A DNA stretch of 64,000 bases. Origin: Furcasterigmium furcatum (Eukaryota > Ascomycota > Sordariomycetes > Glomerellales > Plectosphaerellaceae). A program made the position numbers and the translations under genes. The notes beneath the pieces are model-generated. The model was given only the letters and a program-made list of their open reading frames with translations, was not told the DNA's origin and did not search any database. The DNA lies in the NCBI GenBank assembly GCA_001599815.1, contig BCIA01000004.1, forward strand, positions 1,180,862 to 1,244,861. Reading direction: 5' to 3'. Positions 1-11,651 of this stretch are shown piece after piece. Each line of letters begins with the position of its first letter. Positions within the stretch are counted from its first letter, which is position 1.

Positions 1-1187
1 CGTCTCGGCGCGCGCGCCCCCCTGCTGCTGCCGCGCTGCGCCCACCATGGTGCGGAGATGGCAGTGGAACAGCCGCACCGACAGCAGCGCCTTCTCCTCC
101 TCCGGGCTGGGCCTCGCGTGGCGCCTCGCGCGCTCGAGCCGCGTCATGGCCGCCTCCCAGTCCGCCAGGCGCCGGGTGAGGGCCTCGGACTTTGTCATGA
201 ACGGGCCGAACTCGAGAGTCTTGGCCAGGGCGCCCTCTTCGAGCAGGAAGAAGCCGTGGAACAGGCCCATCAGCTCAGCCGAGGCGTCCTCGATGCTGCC
301 CAGCTCGAGCGGCCGCGCCGCCAGCAGTCTGTCCGCGTCGACGAGCGCGACGGCCTCGGCGTAGGGGTACGGACATCCCGAGTCGCTGTACGTCATGGAG
401 TGGATGGCGACACGGTTGAGCACGTCGTCGAGCCTGCGCGCCAGGGGCGACGGCTCCTGCTGGTGCTCCTCCTCGTGGGATATCCGGCCCTGCAATACGC
501 GCAGGCCGCCCAGGACGTGCTGCTGCATGTGGGACCAGTAGTTCAGAATGGCCGCCGACCCTGCCAGCGCGAGGCTCAGGGCGACGATCTTGTCAGGCGC
601 GTCAAGCCCCTTGGCAAGGGCCATGGCCTGGCCGTAATGCGCGGTGGCGGCCGAGAGCGCAGCTTGCGCGTCCTCGCCCTCGAGGCCCTCTCGGACGTCC
701 CTCTCGCCGCTGTGGTGGAGCGCGCCCATGGCGACCGTTGCGTGCCATATCGCCGGCTCGGAGTGCGCGAGCTGCACGACGTCGCGGTGCCAGAATGTCG
801 AGGGCAGCAGGGAGGCAGCGCCGGATGCCGCATTCGCGCGACGGTAGAGATCGAAGTACATCATATCGGGTGGCGCGGCGGCGGGCGAGGGAGAGTCCGG
901 GTGCCGAAGCACGGCGGCGCCGGGGGGCGTCTGGGCCAGCTGCGGCCTCGTCATGGGCCTCATGGCGAGGATCTGGCCCCGCGAGGTGCGGCCCGCGTCA
1001 TCGTCCGGGAGGTAGCCGTCGCAGGTACGCTTGCTGTTCTGGCACCGCTGACAATGGGGCCTGGTCTCGTCGCACTTGACCTTTCGGATGCTGATGGTCG
1101 TCAACAAGTGGGTGACTGAGGGGTGAGGGAGTCAAGGGTGGCTTGCCGACAGGTGATGCAGCCTGACCGAGTTCGGCTACTACTCAT
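1..1187 (-). CDS. Zn2Cys6 fungal transcription factor, 3' end cut by window edge
   Basis: Nuclear DNA-binding regulator of the Gal4-type zinc cluster class. Exon 1 (1147-1187) encodes 13 residues and exon 2 starts at 1090. Joined, they give six cysteines at residues 10, 13, 20, 27, 30 and 37 (CX2CX6CX6CX2CX6C), a perfect binuclear cluster with the usual RKVKCDE and RPHC signatures. The 56-nt intron (1091-1146) uses a GC donor (GCAAG) instead of GT, and only this splice keeps the second cysteine and the arginine after it. Downstream, exon 2 stays open to the window edge, with the helical middle region typical of these regulators. The C-terminus lies outside the window. It is tail-to-tail with nothing visible here and lies 243 nt upstream of the end of the carboxypeptidase gene, same strand. 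Target genes are unknown. Confidence 0.88.
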
Positions 1188-1430
1188 GGTCTGTTTGGAG
1201 AGGCCGTAAGTCTTGCTGTTCGTCTCAAGTTTACGTTGTTCAAGTCCAACATGGATCCAACACTTGAGTTGTGGTCACTGGCGGGAGATGGAAGATTCAA
1301 GAATTAATAGGTCCAGGGGAGTGTCAGACCGTGACGACACCGGGGCTTCACCCCGGCCCCTAACCTGGCTCCCTGATCCCTGCTATTACGTCGCCCATCC
1401 GGGGAGATCGGCTGCAGATCACGCCGGCTT

Positions 1431-3761
1431 TTACTCGTACAGCACTGCGCCGAGCACTAGAACCGCCACGGTCATGCCAAAGACAGAACCGACAGCGCGG
1501 GTGCCGGCGGAACCTCCGTCGGAACCGTCACCATCACCATCTCCGCCGCTCCCCTCCCCATCAGAGCCGCCCTCGTCAAAAGCAATTCCGCGCGGCCCCC
1601 GAGTTCCCGGAGGATCAGTCACAACCCAGTCCTCAACCACCGCCGTCCCGTTGCCCAGCGCCCAGCGCTGCTCGTCAGTGCACGTCACCGGCGCCGAGTA
1701 CAGGTAGCACACGCTCTCTCCCGGGCCGGGGTCCTCGTTCACCACGTCCGTAATGTCCTCCGGGCCCTCGGTCGCGTACTCTCCATTCTCAACAAGATCA
1801 ATCTCGCCCGTGGCCACGTCGCGCCGGGCCGTCGCACGCTGGAAGATGCGCCAGACCGTCTCGGGCTGGTACGCCGCGACGGCGTGGCCGGCCTGGTAGA
1901 CGCGGGAGAAGGACAGGTTGCCGTGCTCGCGGACCATGCCGCCCTCGTACGACGAGTTGGTCTCGATGGCGGCGTACCCGGCCCCGCGGAAGGCGTCGGA
2001 CGCCGCGTGTGGGATGTGCAGCGACGCGTTCTCGCCGCCGTACCAGTTGCACCGGTAGTCGCGGTCGCCGTACACCAGGGCCACGTTGACGCCGGCGTCG
2101 AGGACCCTGCCCAGGTACGACAGGTCGTGGCGCGCCGGGTCGCCCGTCGCCATGATCAGGCGGCTGGCCACCTGGAGGCTCGAGGCGGTCCAATTGAGGG
2201 GGACGCCGAGCTCCTGCTGCACCCACGCCTGGTTCCAGAAGGCGTGCTCGTACTCGGAGTGGCCGCTCGAGGGCTTGGACTGGGCAATGTCGAACTCGTT
2301 GAGCTGTTGCAGGGGGCGTCAGGGGTCAGCCACTGAACTCGAGGGACGTGGATTCAGAAAAGGAAAACGTCCAACTCACCCCTAGTTCTCCCACGTAGAA
2401 ACTATCTTGAACGCCGAGGAAGCATGCATAGGTTGCCATGGTGCAAATCTCATTGACATCGTCGTCCTCACCGGTGTTCTCGGGGTCCAGCTCGTCGACC
2501 GCCTCTCTGCACTGACGGAGCAGGTCCCAGCAGCCCTCCTCGGGGGCCGCGAGCAGCGACGACAGATTGTTGTACGTCTCCTGGTCGTAGGCTTGGATGT
2601 CGTACGTGTTATTGACCGCCATGGAAAGGTAGCTCTCGGTCATGGACTCCATGTCGACGCACCCGTTGAGCAGGCCGACGGTCTTGACGTTGAGGGACGT
2701 GGCGTTGCTGAGGTCGTGGTCACCGCTCTCGACGAGCTCGTTCTGGTCGAGGAAGTAGGACGTGTAGATGGGGGCGTAGTAGCCGCCGTACGAGTACGAC
2801 CAGATGGAGATTTCGTCGTTGGACGTCTTGAGCTCGGGGAAGCTGATGTTCGATTCGTGTCAGCAACAACGCGCCTTGTCTGCCTGGGCTTGTTTCGATC
2901 AGCAGCCGACTTACTCGTTGAACCACACCTGTGTGAACCGCCACAGCGTTCTGCCGGCCGCGTTGGTGGTCTTGGCCAGGGTCTCGTTGGCGCGCGAATC
3001 GAGCGTCGTCGCGAGCATCGAGGCGTTGCCGGTAAAGGAGGCCTCCTCATCACTCTCGCCAAGCGCGGTCAGGGGAATGAAGTCCGGCTCCTGGGGGCCT
3101 ACAGTCAGGTCCATGAAGCCTTCAATAGTGGTCACGTAGGAGAAGCCCGTGCCCAGGGGCTGGTCGATGTACAGCACGTTGACGTCGCTGTTCCACGAGT
3201 GCTCGTTGAGGGTGGTCGAGTTGGAGTCGGGGTTGATGAAGCAGGGGAAGTTGGACGAGCCGTCGAGAGCGCTGGAGCCGGGGCCGCCGCTCATGTAGAT
3301 GGCCGTCGGGGCCGTGTCCGGATCGTTGCGGGCCTCTGGAGGAAGCAAGGCACGGCGCGTCAGTGGTCGTCCGCCATCACATCACGGGTGGCATCATGTC
3401 TCTTACCAAAGAACCAGAAGAAGACCTTGGCTGACATGCCATCCTCCCACTCGGAGGCGTCCGGGACGAATGACTTGGGCATGTGCACATACCCGGCGTA
3501 GTTGCTGACGCCGTCTGAGGTCTCGCAAAGGGACGTCTATGGACGGAGGTCTGATGTTAACAACAGAGACTCTGTCTATCACGTGGTTGGGCGTGCGAGG
3601 GAAGCGATTGGCCTTACCCTTCTGTACGTAATGTTGGTTCCGGGGAACCTCTCGGACGAAACAAGCTCGGTATCTTGCAGAGGCGTGAATGATGCCGTGG
3701 CCAATGTTGCTTGGTTAGCCATGAGGCCGGCGGCCACAACGACTGCGATTCGGCGCATCAT
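1431..3761 (-). CDS. Secreted serine carboxypeptidase (peptidase S10), GPI-anchored type
   Basis: Releases C-terminal residues from peptides at the cell surface or in the medium. Five exons (3618-3761, 3407-3536, 2915-3335, 2380-2842, 1431-2303) give 676 aa. The N-terminus is a signal peptide beginning MMRRIAVVVAAG. The oxyanion motif SGGPGSSAL and the IDQPLGTGFSY block are present. The nucleophile is Ser249 in WSYSYGG; the acid is the Asp of YGDRDY and the His lies in YQAGHAV. The tail is a Gly/Asp/Ser-rich stretch followed by a hydrophobic C-terminus, which fits a GPI signal. All joins are in phase with GT-AG borders. An in-frame upstream start at 3902 exists, but 3761 puts the signal peptide at the N-terminus. 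A TATAAA lies 150 nt upstream. Confidence 0.93.
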
Positions 3762-5815
3762 GGCGAAGCTTGGGTGTAGGACCAGGACGAGCTGTTGGGT
3801 ATCAATCGAGGAGGCACCAAAGAGATCAATTGGCAAAAAGAACGCCGAGTTGAGTTCTTGTTGAGTCGAGAAACGAAGGGCCAAGAGCCAGCGCGTCCTC
3901 AAGTCTGGTCTTTATACCTGCAGGATGTCCGTTTGTGCATCGTAGTCGTCGTCATCCATGGTCCATGAGAATGAGCCATGACGACAATATCATGCTAATC
4001 TTGGAAGCTCCAAGGTACCAGCAGGGCTGTCGGCCGCGAGCTTTCCCGTCCAGATGCCGAATGAGGTGCAGGCGACAAGCTCACGGAGCTCAAAAGGTCA
4101 ACGCCGATCGGACAGGGGTGAGCTCGATCACGGCTTGGCGTGCAGATTGTAGCGACGTGACCAATGGGAGACGTTTCCTGCGCCAAAATCTCAAAAGGAC
4201 CCGGGAATAGATATAGAACATCCTTGGATCCCGGGTTGCATTGGATAGTCCTTACGCGGCAGGCCCGGACTTCACTCATGTTCCCAAACGAGCAGGCCTG
4301 GGGGAAACATGGCGAGGATTGTCTGCGGCCCCTTCTCCTTCCGGAAGCGCACATGTCCCAGAAACCTGAATGAGTGCCCTGACTGCCTTGGCCGCAGACC
4401 ATACCGGGCCTCGTCTTCCGCGTATCCAGAAGCCATCTACGACCCAATAATACTCGGCATCGCTCTACGGCTGGTCCTGACGCTGCATCGGCTGCAGTGT
4501 GCGGGAGCTAACTGTCGTGCCGGGGCCTACGTCACCGCACCCTCCACGCGGTCCCTGGCATCCGGCCAGGAGGCCATGGATGCCTGTGGTGTCACGTACC
4601 GAGGTTGCGATTTCGGCGCTGATTCTGAATCCGGGGGTGAAAAAGAGCTTGGGGTTCGGATATTTTTGTTGAGGATCCTCCCGGCACTTATTGCTAGGCA
4701 CAGAGAGCGAAAACTTCCTTTGCTAGAGCCTACAATACTATTACTATTTTTCATAATTACAAGGGCTGATGGTCTAACCCGATAGAGGAAAGTCAGGGGA
4801 ACATGACCATCGCCAAATTCACACCCTCCTCTCGATCATGTTGAATGCTCTGTGTCCAAGAATTGGAGACCCCACTGCTGACTCAATCCCTCATCATCGT
4901 CCAGAGAGCGGAGAGAGGGCTATCAGGAATAACGTCTCCTTGGGAGATTGAGGTCCAAATTCTCCCACCACCAGAGACAAAGCAGGTAAATCAGATTGAC
5001 CACCAAGCTCGTTGACCTACCACCATCCTCATGCTGCCATAAACACTTAGGAACTGCTTTCAATGGTTTGGAGTAGTATGCAAGAAGAGATGAGAGATGA
5101 ACAAAATATATACACCATGTATCCGGTATCCATCGCCAACCTATTTCCTGATCCAGCCCTCAAACATAGTATGTATCTTGAATGAAGATTCTATAAAGGC
5201 ATGGTGACTGTCAAGCTGAGGATAACAGGCCTCCCCTTGTTCAATCCCCAGCCATTAGAGTATCACGGCAGAATGGACCGGCTGAATCCCCTTCACTCAG
5301 GATAGACATTTCGCTTTACCCCTCGGATAGCAACGACAAACAATCGCAAAACAACGTGACAGGCGCCCATGGCAATGGAAGAGTACCCATTTCACCGACT
5401 GGCAGAATGCGGAGAAACTAGCACGGAGATTCTTAAGTTCTCACATCGATGGACCGAGATCGCCCTTTAGCCTAAACGCGTTCTTCAGGAAACCCCTGGA
5501 CCCAAGAAAACCCGACCACTTACCCGGCGTCGGCCCCGCGATTCTTCCCCGTGCTCGGCGCTCTTATGTTATTCCATGAATCGGCTTATACTCGTAGGAA
5601 GGGGGGTTGACAACATGGGATTCCGGAGTTCGACTTACTGCGAGGGACCGAATTCGGGCCATTGATCTGCCGCTCATGAACGCTTCTCGAGAGAACATCC
5701 CACGCTGTCTCCGCAAGAGCAAGAAAAGCATATTAAGGGACAAGCTCCAGCATGGAAGAACTATCAGAGTGTTGGTAGAGCATTCTCTGCACAAGACCTC
5801 CCACCATTCTTCTCC
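3762..5815. other. Intergenic, no gene seen
   Basis: About 2 kb between the divergent carboxypeptidase and GH105 genes. The open frames here lack signal peptides, splice signals or recognisable domains. The segment around 4730-5560 is less GC-rich than the genes. It should contain both promoters. Confidence 0.6.
3911..3916 (-). promoter_or_regulatory. TATA-like box of the carboxypeptidase gene
   Basis: TATAAA on the minus strand, 150 nt upstream of the chosen ATG. This is a sequence match only. Confidence 0.4.
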
Positions 5816-7015
5816 ATGCGTCCCTCTCACTTTGTTGCCCTCATGGCTGCCGGCGCCGCTGCCGTGCCCAAGCCCTGCGATGTATCCTATGCTCGTCTGA
5901 TGACAGACTCGATGATCCGATACGGCGTCAACCCGAGTTACCGATACGACCAAGCCACCCTCTACACAACGATGGAGCTCATGTACGCGCACACGGAGAA
6001 CCAGACCCTCTATGACTGGTACCGCGGCCAGGTCGACTCGGTCGTCTTCGACAATGGCACGATCCGAGGCCTGAACCGCACGCACTACTCCCTCGACAGC
6101 TACCGCTTCGGCAATAATCTCCTCTGGTGGTACCGGGAGACGGGCGAGGAGAAGTACCGCATCGGCGCAGACACCATAAAGGGGATGCTTGACAACCATC
6201 CCCGAACTCCGCTCGGCGGTTTCTGGCACCGCGACACCGTGTACCCGAACCAGATGTGGCTCGATGGCATCTACATGGCCGACACGTTCTACGCCAGGTG
6301 GGTGTCTCTTTTCCAGCCTGAGAACACCACGGCTTGGGACGATGTTGCCTTGCAGTACGACCTCATCGACGTGCACACACGACGGGATACCGGCCTGCGC
6401 GTTCACGGGTACGACGAGAGCAAGGTGGCCGTCTGGGCTGATCCTGAGAATGGCGCTGCGCCACTCGTCTGGGGTCGCGCCCTGGGCTGGTACGTGATGA
6501 CTCTCTTGGAGGCCATCGAGCTGTTCCCGGAGGATCATCCCGGACGGGACAGGATCTTGGGGTACTTCCAGGACACGGCACGAGGACTGAAGGCCACCCA
6601 GGATGAGGAGGGAGCCTGGTACAATATCATGGACGATAAGTATGTGGGCGTCAAGGGCAACTACCTCGAAAGCAGCGCCAGCTCCATGTTCACCTTTGCA
6701 TGGCTGAAGGCGCTGAGGATGGGAGTCATCGAGAAGTCTGACTATCTTGATGCTGCACGGAAGGCCTACAAGGCCCTGATTGATCTTTTCGTAACGTACA
6801 ACCAAGATGGAACAATTAATTTCGAAGAGACGGTCTTTGTCGGAAGTCTCGGCAGTAACGGCTCTTTCGAGGTATGTTGGCGCATCGTGGAGATCACCTA
6901 CTAGTATGGCGATGAGACTGACAGCAAGCAGTACTACGCGAGCATTGAGAGAGGCCCCAACGACTTGCGTAGCGCCTTCATTCCTGCGTCAATTGAGTGG
7001 GAAAGCATGAACTAA
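5816..7015 (+). CDS. GH105 unsaturated rhamnogalacturonyl/glucuronyl hydrolase
   Basis: Removes the unsaturated uronic acid left at the non-reducing end after lyase cleavage of pectin (rhamnogalacturonan) or related polymers. Exon 1 is 5816-6871 and exon 2 is 6932-7015, with a GT-AG intron of 60 nt, giving 379 aa, normal for the family. An Ala-rich hydrophobic N-terminus (HFVALMAAGAAAVP) suggests secretion. The family block QMWLDGIYMADTFYARW is present; its Asp150 aligns with the catalytic acid I recall for Bacillus YteR. Also conserved are GGFWHRD, WGRALGWY and the ESSASSMF segment near the C-terminus. Without the second exon the protein would stop 10 codons into the intron. It is divergent from the carboxypeptidase across 2 kb. 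Confidence 0.93.
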
Positions 7016-8443
7016 GTAAGTTCTAAGAACATACAAGCAAAGGGACGGATGTCATGGTTGCGCACTTCTCAGTAAAACTCATGTCACATATCAAGTTTTT
7101 AAAAGAGCCTACCTCCGGGTTTTGCCTACTTTACCAGGAAGGCCTAGGTGGAGGCGAGATGTAGTTGTTGACGGTCGCACGACAAAATCCAGAACTGTTG
7201 ATTGTAATCGAGGTTACTCTAACAAGTCAACTAATCGTTGCCAGAAAATCAGTCGTTAAAGCACTGCATCAAGCCTTCTAGCCGATTAAAAAGTTTCACT
7301 CGTCGCATCTGGCAGCATCAGGCTGTGTAGCCTGTGTAACACCCCCCATGTCGCCATCCCCATTCTTGCACTTTCATTGCACCCTCACCCCACAGCCAAC
7401 CATTTTGTCCGCTCACCTGTAGCCCAGGCACATATTCTGCCTGCAACCTGACATTTCGCGAATCACCATGTCAAGAAGGGACTGCGTTAGCTCCAGTCAC
7501 ACGCGCTGGCCCCCAATGTGTGCGCCCGCGGCCCGCACCACCGCAGCCCGAATCTGGAACATGCAGGGTTTCTGCTCAGCTTTCCTCAAGGGGCTGATGG
7601 GCTGCATGGTTACCACCTATTTTCGGGCACTACATAAGGCCGGGGGCTCTGCCCCGGGACGCTCACAGATTCCCCCCAATGTCTTGTTCTTGTTGGGCGC
7701 CTGCTGTCCCCTCTCTGTTGGGCGAATATGGCACTTCAGGCGGCCGCGGACAGGGCAGCCGGTACCACGTCCGGCGACGCTCCAGCGAGGGCTGAAAAGC
7801 ACGACACGTCTACGATCGACCAACTGGCACCGAACGGCCAATCGCGGCCCCTCCGAGCATCGTGTTAGCTTGGCTACAGCTTGTAGCCGCCCGGTGATGT
7901 GCTGTGCCGCATGGCTACATGAGTGTCGGAAGGAGAACGGGCAAAGATCGGGGTCATGAAACAGCCCCTTGAACGTGATGCGAGCGATCTGCAGCGCATG
8001 CCACGGCCAAAGAGATATGCATATACCGTGTCTCGGAGAGTGTGCTTCCCAAAAGAGAGGTATAATCATACATCACCTGGTATTCGCTGATCATCACCGA
8101 CCCAGCTAGTACTAATCCAGCCCTCAGTGGTCTTTTTTATGGGAGTTCAAGGTCCTACCAACGACATGTTAAAAGTCCAAAAATGGAAGAAGAGACTCTT
8201 CCTCTCGGTTGCCCTGCTGTCGCCCGCTAAAGCATCCATGGAAATATTCGCGTGTAAGGAAGGTGACGCCTAATGCTGTCAGGCTACCTTATAATCTGGT
8301 TGGCAGCCTCCATATTTCCTGTTTCCTGTTTCCCATTCCTGACAAGCCGGCTAGGGAAGGTCTGGGGCGAGGCAGCGAGCGCGAGCAGCGCAGCATGCAG
8401 AGGACGACGCCGATGCTGGCTGTACGTACCACTTCATATAACT
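7016..8443. other. Intergenic with a decayed 5S rRNA copy
   Basis: No supported protein gene. The open frame at 7468-7959 has no signal peptide, domain or splice context and is treated as chance. The only structure recognised is the 5S-derived relic near 8.1 kb, listed separately. Confidence 0.6.
8066..8145 (-). pseudogene. 5S rRNA relic (3' two-thirds, mutated)
   Basis: About 80 nt align, on the minus strand, with the 3' portion of the intact 5S gene at 14.7 kb. The box C region and the GCGAATACC block are recognisable. It carries G-to-A/C-to-T-like changes and a 3-nt insertion, and the 5' third is missing. Transition-rich decay fits repeat-induced point mutation of a duplicated 5S copy, which is inference. 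Confidence 0.7.
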
Positions 8444-10052
8444 CTAGTATCGGTACCTGAACCCGACCGTCTTCCAGTCCGTCACGTCGTCATAGTCCTC
8501 CGGCCGCAGCTCGACCTGGTGCACCATGTCCGCCACATCCCTCGAGCCGCTGTCGTCGCCGACGACCTTGCCGCCCGCGACGGCGCCCGAGGCGCCCGCC
8601 GTGCCCTCGAACCCCTCGGCGAGCGCTCGCTTCTTGTTCATCCACTGCAGGTACGTCCTCAGCGTGAGCGCCAGCGCGACGACGAGCGAGTAGCAGATCA
8701 TGATGGTCTGGAAGGCCGTGTTGTAGGTGGGCGCCTCGTGGGCGCGGAAGAAGTGCGGCCCGGCGATGTTGCCGGCGCAGTAGGCGACGAAGACGAGCGC
8801 GGACACGGTCATCTTCTTGGTGACGCCGCGGTAATTGCTCTGCACGAGCGAAAGGTTCAGGGGCATGGCGCCGGGCCCGCTGGCCAGCAGGAAGTACGCG
8901 AAGAGGTGGATGCCCGAGGGCGAGATGTCGTCGCGGCGGTAGATCATGGCGGAGCCGACGATGCAGGGCGACACGACGGCGACGATGAGGAGGCAGTTCA
9001 TCTTGCGGTAGCGGCCGGCGAGCCAGCCGGTGCCGGCGATGACGGAGGCCGCGAGGAGGGAGTAGGGGATGTTGATGAGGGTGGACTGGAGGCTGGAGAA
9101 CCCGAAGGAGCGGATGATGAGGTTGGCGAAGTTCTGCGTGCCGCCGTTGGGGATCTGCGTGGCGACCTCGAGGGCGAAGATGAGCCACGTCTTGGGGTCG
9201 ATGAGGCACTCCTTGACCTGATCGAAGCGCCAGTGCGTCTTCTCCGTGCTGCCGGTGCCGGCGACGACCACGCGGTCGGCGGCGTACTGACGCTCCCGTT
9301 CGTTGAGGAAGCGGGCGCTGGAAATGCGATCGGGGAGGAAAAAGAAGATGGCAAAGGCCCAGACGAAGGTGCCGAGGCCGAGCACGATGTACATGGCACG
9401 CCACGGCCCGACGGCATCGTTGGGGCTGATGTGGCCGAGGCCGAAGGCCATGAGGCTGGAGACGAGGCCGCCGACCGAGTTCCCGGCAAACCAGATGCCC
9501 GTGCGGACGGGGATCTCGTCGCGGGTGTACCAAGTCGAGGTGAGGAACATGAAGGCAGGGGTCAGCGTCGCCTCGGCCACGCCCAGCAGGAAGCGAACCG
9601 TGAGGAGGCCGCCGAAGTTGGTGCAGGCTGCCGTCATGGCCACGACAATGCCCCAGAAGAGAGCGTTGCCAGTGAGGTACTTGGCGACGGGGAGACGGGC
9701 GATGAGGATGGATGTCGGATAAGTCCAGACAAAGTACCCAATGTAGAACATACTCGAGACCCAGCTGTATTGCTGGCCTTGGAGGTTCTGGTCAAGGTTA
9801 GTGTCGCTCGCTGTTAATAGGCCGCCTGATGCTCACGTTGTCTTCGCGCAGGCCAAAGACCGAGGCGCTCGACAGGATAGTTCTGTCCATAAAGTTGAAC
9901 ATGTACGTGACGAACAGGATGGGGATGATATTGCGGTCGATCTTGCGAAGGATGCGCTTGGCCGTGGCAGCGTCCACGTCCTGTTGCTCACTGGCAGGCT
10001 CCTCCTGGCCCGGAGGCCTGGGCGTGGTCGCGTTCATGTCGGTAGAGCCCAT
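8444..10052 (-). CDS. MFS transporter, anion:cation symporter type (allantoate/nicotinate permease-like)
   Basis: Plasma-membrane proton-coupled transporter of small organic anions. Exons 9837-10052 and 8444-9787, joined by a 49-nt GT-AG intron, give 519 aa. The cytoplasmic N-terminus ends in the family signature RKIDRNIIPILFVTY, followed by FMDRTILSSA. About 12 hydrophobic segments follow, including MFYIGYFVWTYPTSILIARLP and the RFLLGVAEA motif between segments 4 and 5. This is the Dal5/Tna1/Seo1-like group. The start codon lies 487 nt from that of a divergent adenosine-deaminase-family gene, so uptake of a purine-related or heterocyclic compound is a reasonable guess. The substrate cannot be read from sequence. 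Confidence 0.9.
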
Positions 10053-10538
10053 GGTGGATGAGTTGTGCTACCTGATGGTCTGTCTGGTGTCTCTGGAGAT
10101 CCGAGGCCGTCACTCATCACGCGGGGAGCTGCATTATAAACCACATGGCACCGCGCAACCACTGCAACGTTCTTTTCTGCGGAGATCGGCGGTCTACGAC
10201 AAACCCTTCCTCTCCTAGACCGGCCCAGAGAGGAAAGTTGAACTACCCGTCCAATCTCGTGGGCGACCGCGGGCCTTTTGCTATCAAGGGCCCATCTTTC
10301 CCACGTCCGATGGAGAGCCCGGTGTGGAGGGACGTTTCGTCGTCGCTGGGGCTTACAGGAACCATCTTTCGACTCCAGGGATTATCCAGTGCCGATCATG
10401 GGGCCGGTCGCGGCCTGCGATAGGTAGATCGGCAAAGATAAGTATCGGCCGAACATGTGGCTACTGGCTATGGGGGCCGTTGAACATAAGCATAGATAAG
10501 GCTCATCCAACTCGCTAGCCAGGGACATCATCACACCT
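10053..10538. promoter_or_regulatory. Shared divergent promoter, transporter/deaminase
   Basis: 486 nt between the start codons of the MFS transporter (minus) and the deaminase-family gene (plus). GATA/TATC-type motifs occur, such as tgcgataggtagatcgg and aaagataagtatcgg near 10.42-10.44 kb, plus agataagg at 10494. GATA factors are the usual nitrogen-catabolite regulators in fungi. Co-regulation is inferred. Confidence 0.45.
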
Positions 10539-11651
10539 ATGATCAGCAACATGGACGGCCTCGCCATCTCCCCCTTCATTGCGACCCTCCCCAAGGTCGA
10601 GCTCCACGTCCACATCGAGGGCACCCTCCTCCCTTCTCTCCGCTGGACCCTGGCCCACAAGAACAACATCCCCCTCCCCTACGCCACATACGAAGACCTC
10701 GTCGCCTCCTATGCCGTCTCCCTCACCCACCGCCCCGAGCTCACGGGCCGCACCCCGGGCATCCCCACTTTTCTCGAGGCCTTCGCCGCCGGCTGCGCCG
10801 TCCTCGTCACCGAGGATGACTTTTACCAGATGGCCATGTCCTTCTTCGAGCGCTGCGCCGCCATGAATGTCCGCTACGCCGAGCCCTTCTTCGACACCCA
10901 GGGCCACACGTCCCGCGGGGTCGCCGCCGAGACCGTCATGAACGGCTACCTCCGCGCCCAGCGCGACGGGGCCAGCAAGCTCGGCGTCCGCTCCAACTGG
11001 GTCTACTGCTTCATCCGCGACCGGCCCGTCGAGGACGGCCTCGCCGCGTACGAGGCCGCGCGCCCCTGGGCCGCGGGCACCATCGACGGCAGGCCGGGCA
11101 AGGGCCTCTTCCACGCCGTCGGCCTCGCGAGCAACGCCTTTGAGCGTCCGCCCATGCTCTTCGAGGAGGGGTTCCGGAGGGCGATGTCCGACGGGCTGCA
11201 CGTGACGATGCACTGCGACTTTGGGCAGAAGGACACGCACGCGCACGTGGCTGAGGCCGTGTTTGACGTGTGCGGCGGCCGGGGGGCGGAACGCATCGAT
11301 CACGGGCTAGACGCCGTGGATAAGGAGAGATTGATGGACGGGCTCGTGGAGCGGGGGATCGGACTGACGCTTTGCCCTCACGCGTATCACCGACGGACGG
11401 CCACGGAGGTGCTGTTTCCAAAAATCCGAAGGCTGATTGACAGGGGGGTCAAGGTGTGCATCAACAGCGACGATCCGGTGTACATGCACGACGTGTGGGT
11501 GGACGGGAACATGCAAAAGGTGTACATGTACTGCGGGTTGAGCAAGCGGGAGATGGTGCAGTTGGCCAGGAACGGCGTCGACATGGCGTGGGCGAGTGAC
11601 GAGACCAAGGAGTCGTTGTATCGGGAGTTGGATGCCATCGAGGTGGACTGA
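10539..11651 (+). CDS. Adenosine/adenine deaminase-family metal hydrolase (COG1816)
   Basis: Intronless, 370 aa. It belongs to the ADA/adenine-deaminase family of zinc hydrolases, which convert aminopurines to hydroxypurines. Metal ligands are visible: His23 and His25 in LHVHIEG, His225 in TMHCDF, and Asp in CINSDDP. ERIDHG (His255) and the CPHAYHRR segment complete the site. The usual HAGE motif after strand 5, which supplies the catalytic Glu, reads HCDF here, so the proton-shuttling Glu is not at its expected place. I recall a fungal subgroup with HCD-type motifs and uncertain substrate. The first ATG is used; a second, in-frame at 10551, has a stronger context. It is divergent from the MFS transporter. 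Confidence 0.88.
   Translation: MISNMDGLAISPFIATLPKVELHVHIEGTLLPSLRWTLAHKNNIPLPYATYEDLVASYAVSLTHRPELTGRTPGIPTFLEAFAAGCAVLVTEDDFYQMAMSFFERCAAMNVRYAEPFFDTQGHTSRGVAAETVMNGYLRAQRDGASKLGVRSNWVYCFIRDRPVEDGLAAYEAARPWAAGTIDGRPGKGLFHAVGLASNAFERPPMLFEEGFRRAMSDGLHVTMHCDFGQKDTHAHVAEAVFDVCGGRGAERIDHGLDAVDKERLMDGLVERGIGLTLCPHAYHRRTATEVLFPKIRRLIDRGVKVCINSDDPVYMHDVWVDGNMQKVYMYCGLSKREMVQLARNGVDMAWASDETKESLYRELDAIEVD

Noticed and set aside
58..1119. 353-codon plus-strand open frame
   Set aside because: Antisense to the zinc-cluster regulator exon.
3995..4447. 150-codon minus-strand frame as a gene
   Set aside because: No recognisable domain; overlaps equally long frames on the other strand.
5564..6805. 413-codon minus-strand open frame
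   Set aside because: Antisense to the GH105 gene, which has clear family motifs and splicing.
7468..7959. 163-codon plus-strand frame as a gene
   Set aside because: Arg/Cys/Ser-rich without signal peptide, domain, intron signals or codon bias like the neighbours.
8273..9817. 514-codon plus-strand open frame
   Set aside because: Antisense to the MFS transporter; composition (Ala, Arg, Gly, Asp-rich) is a GC-rich shadow, while the minus strand has TM segments and family motifs.
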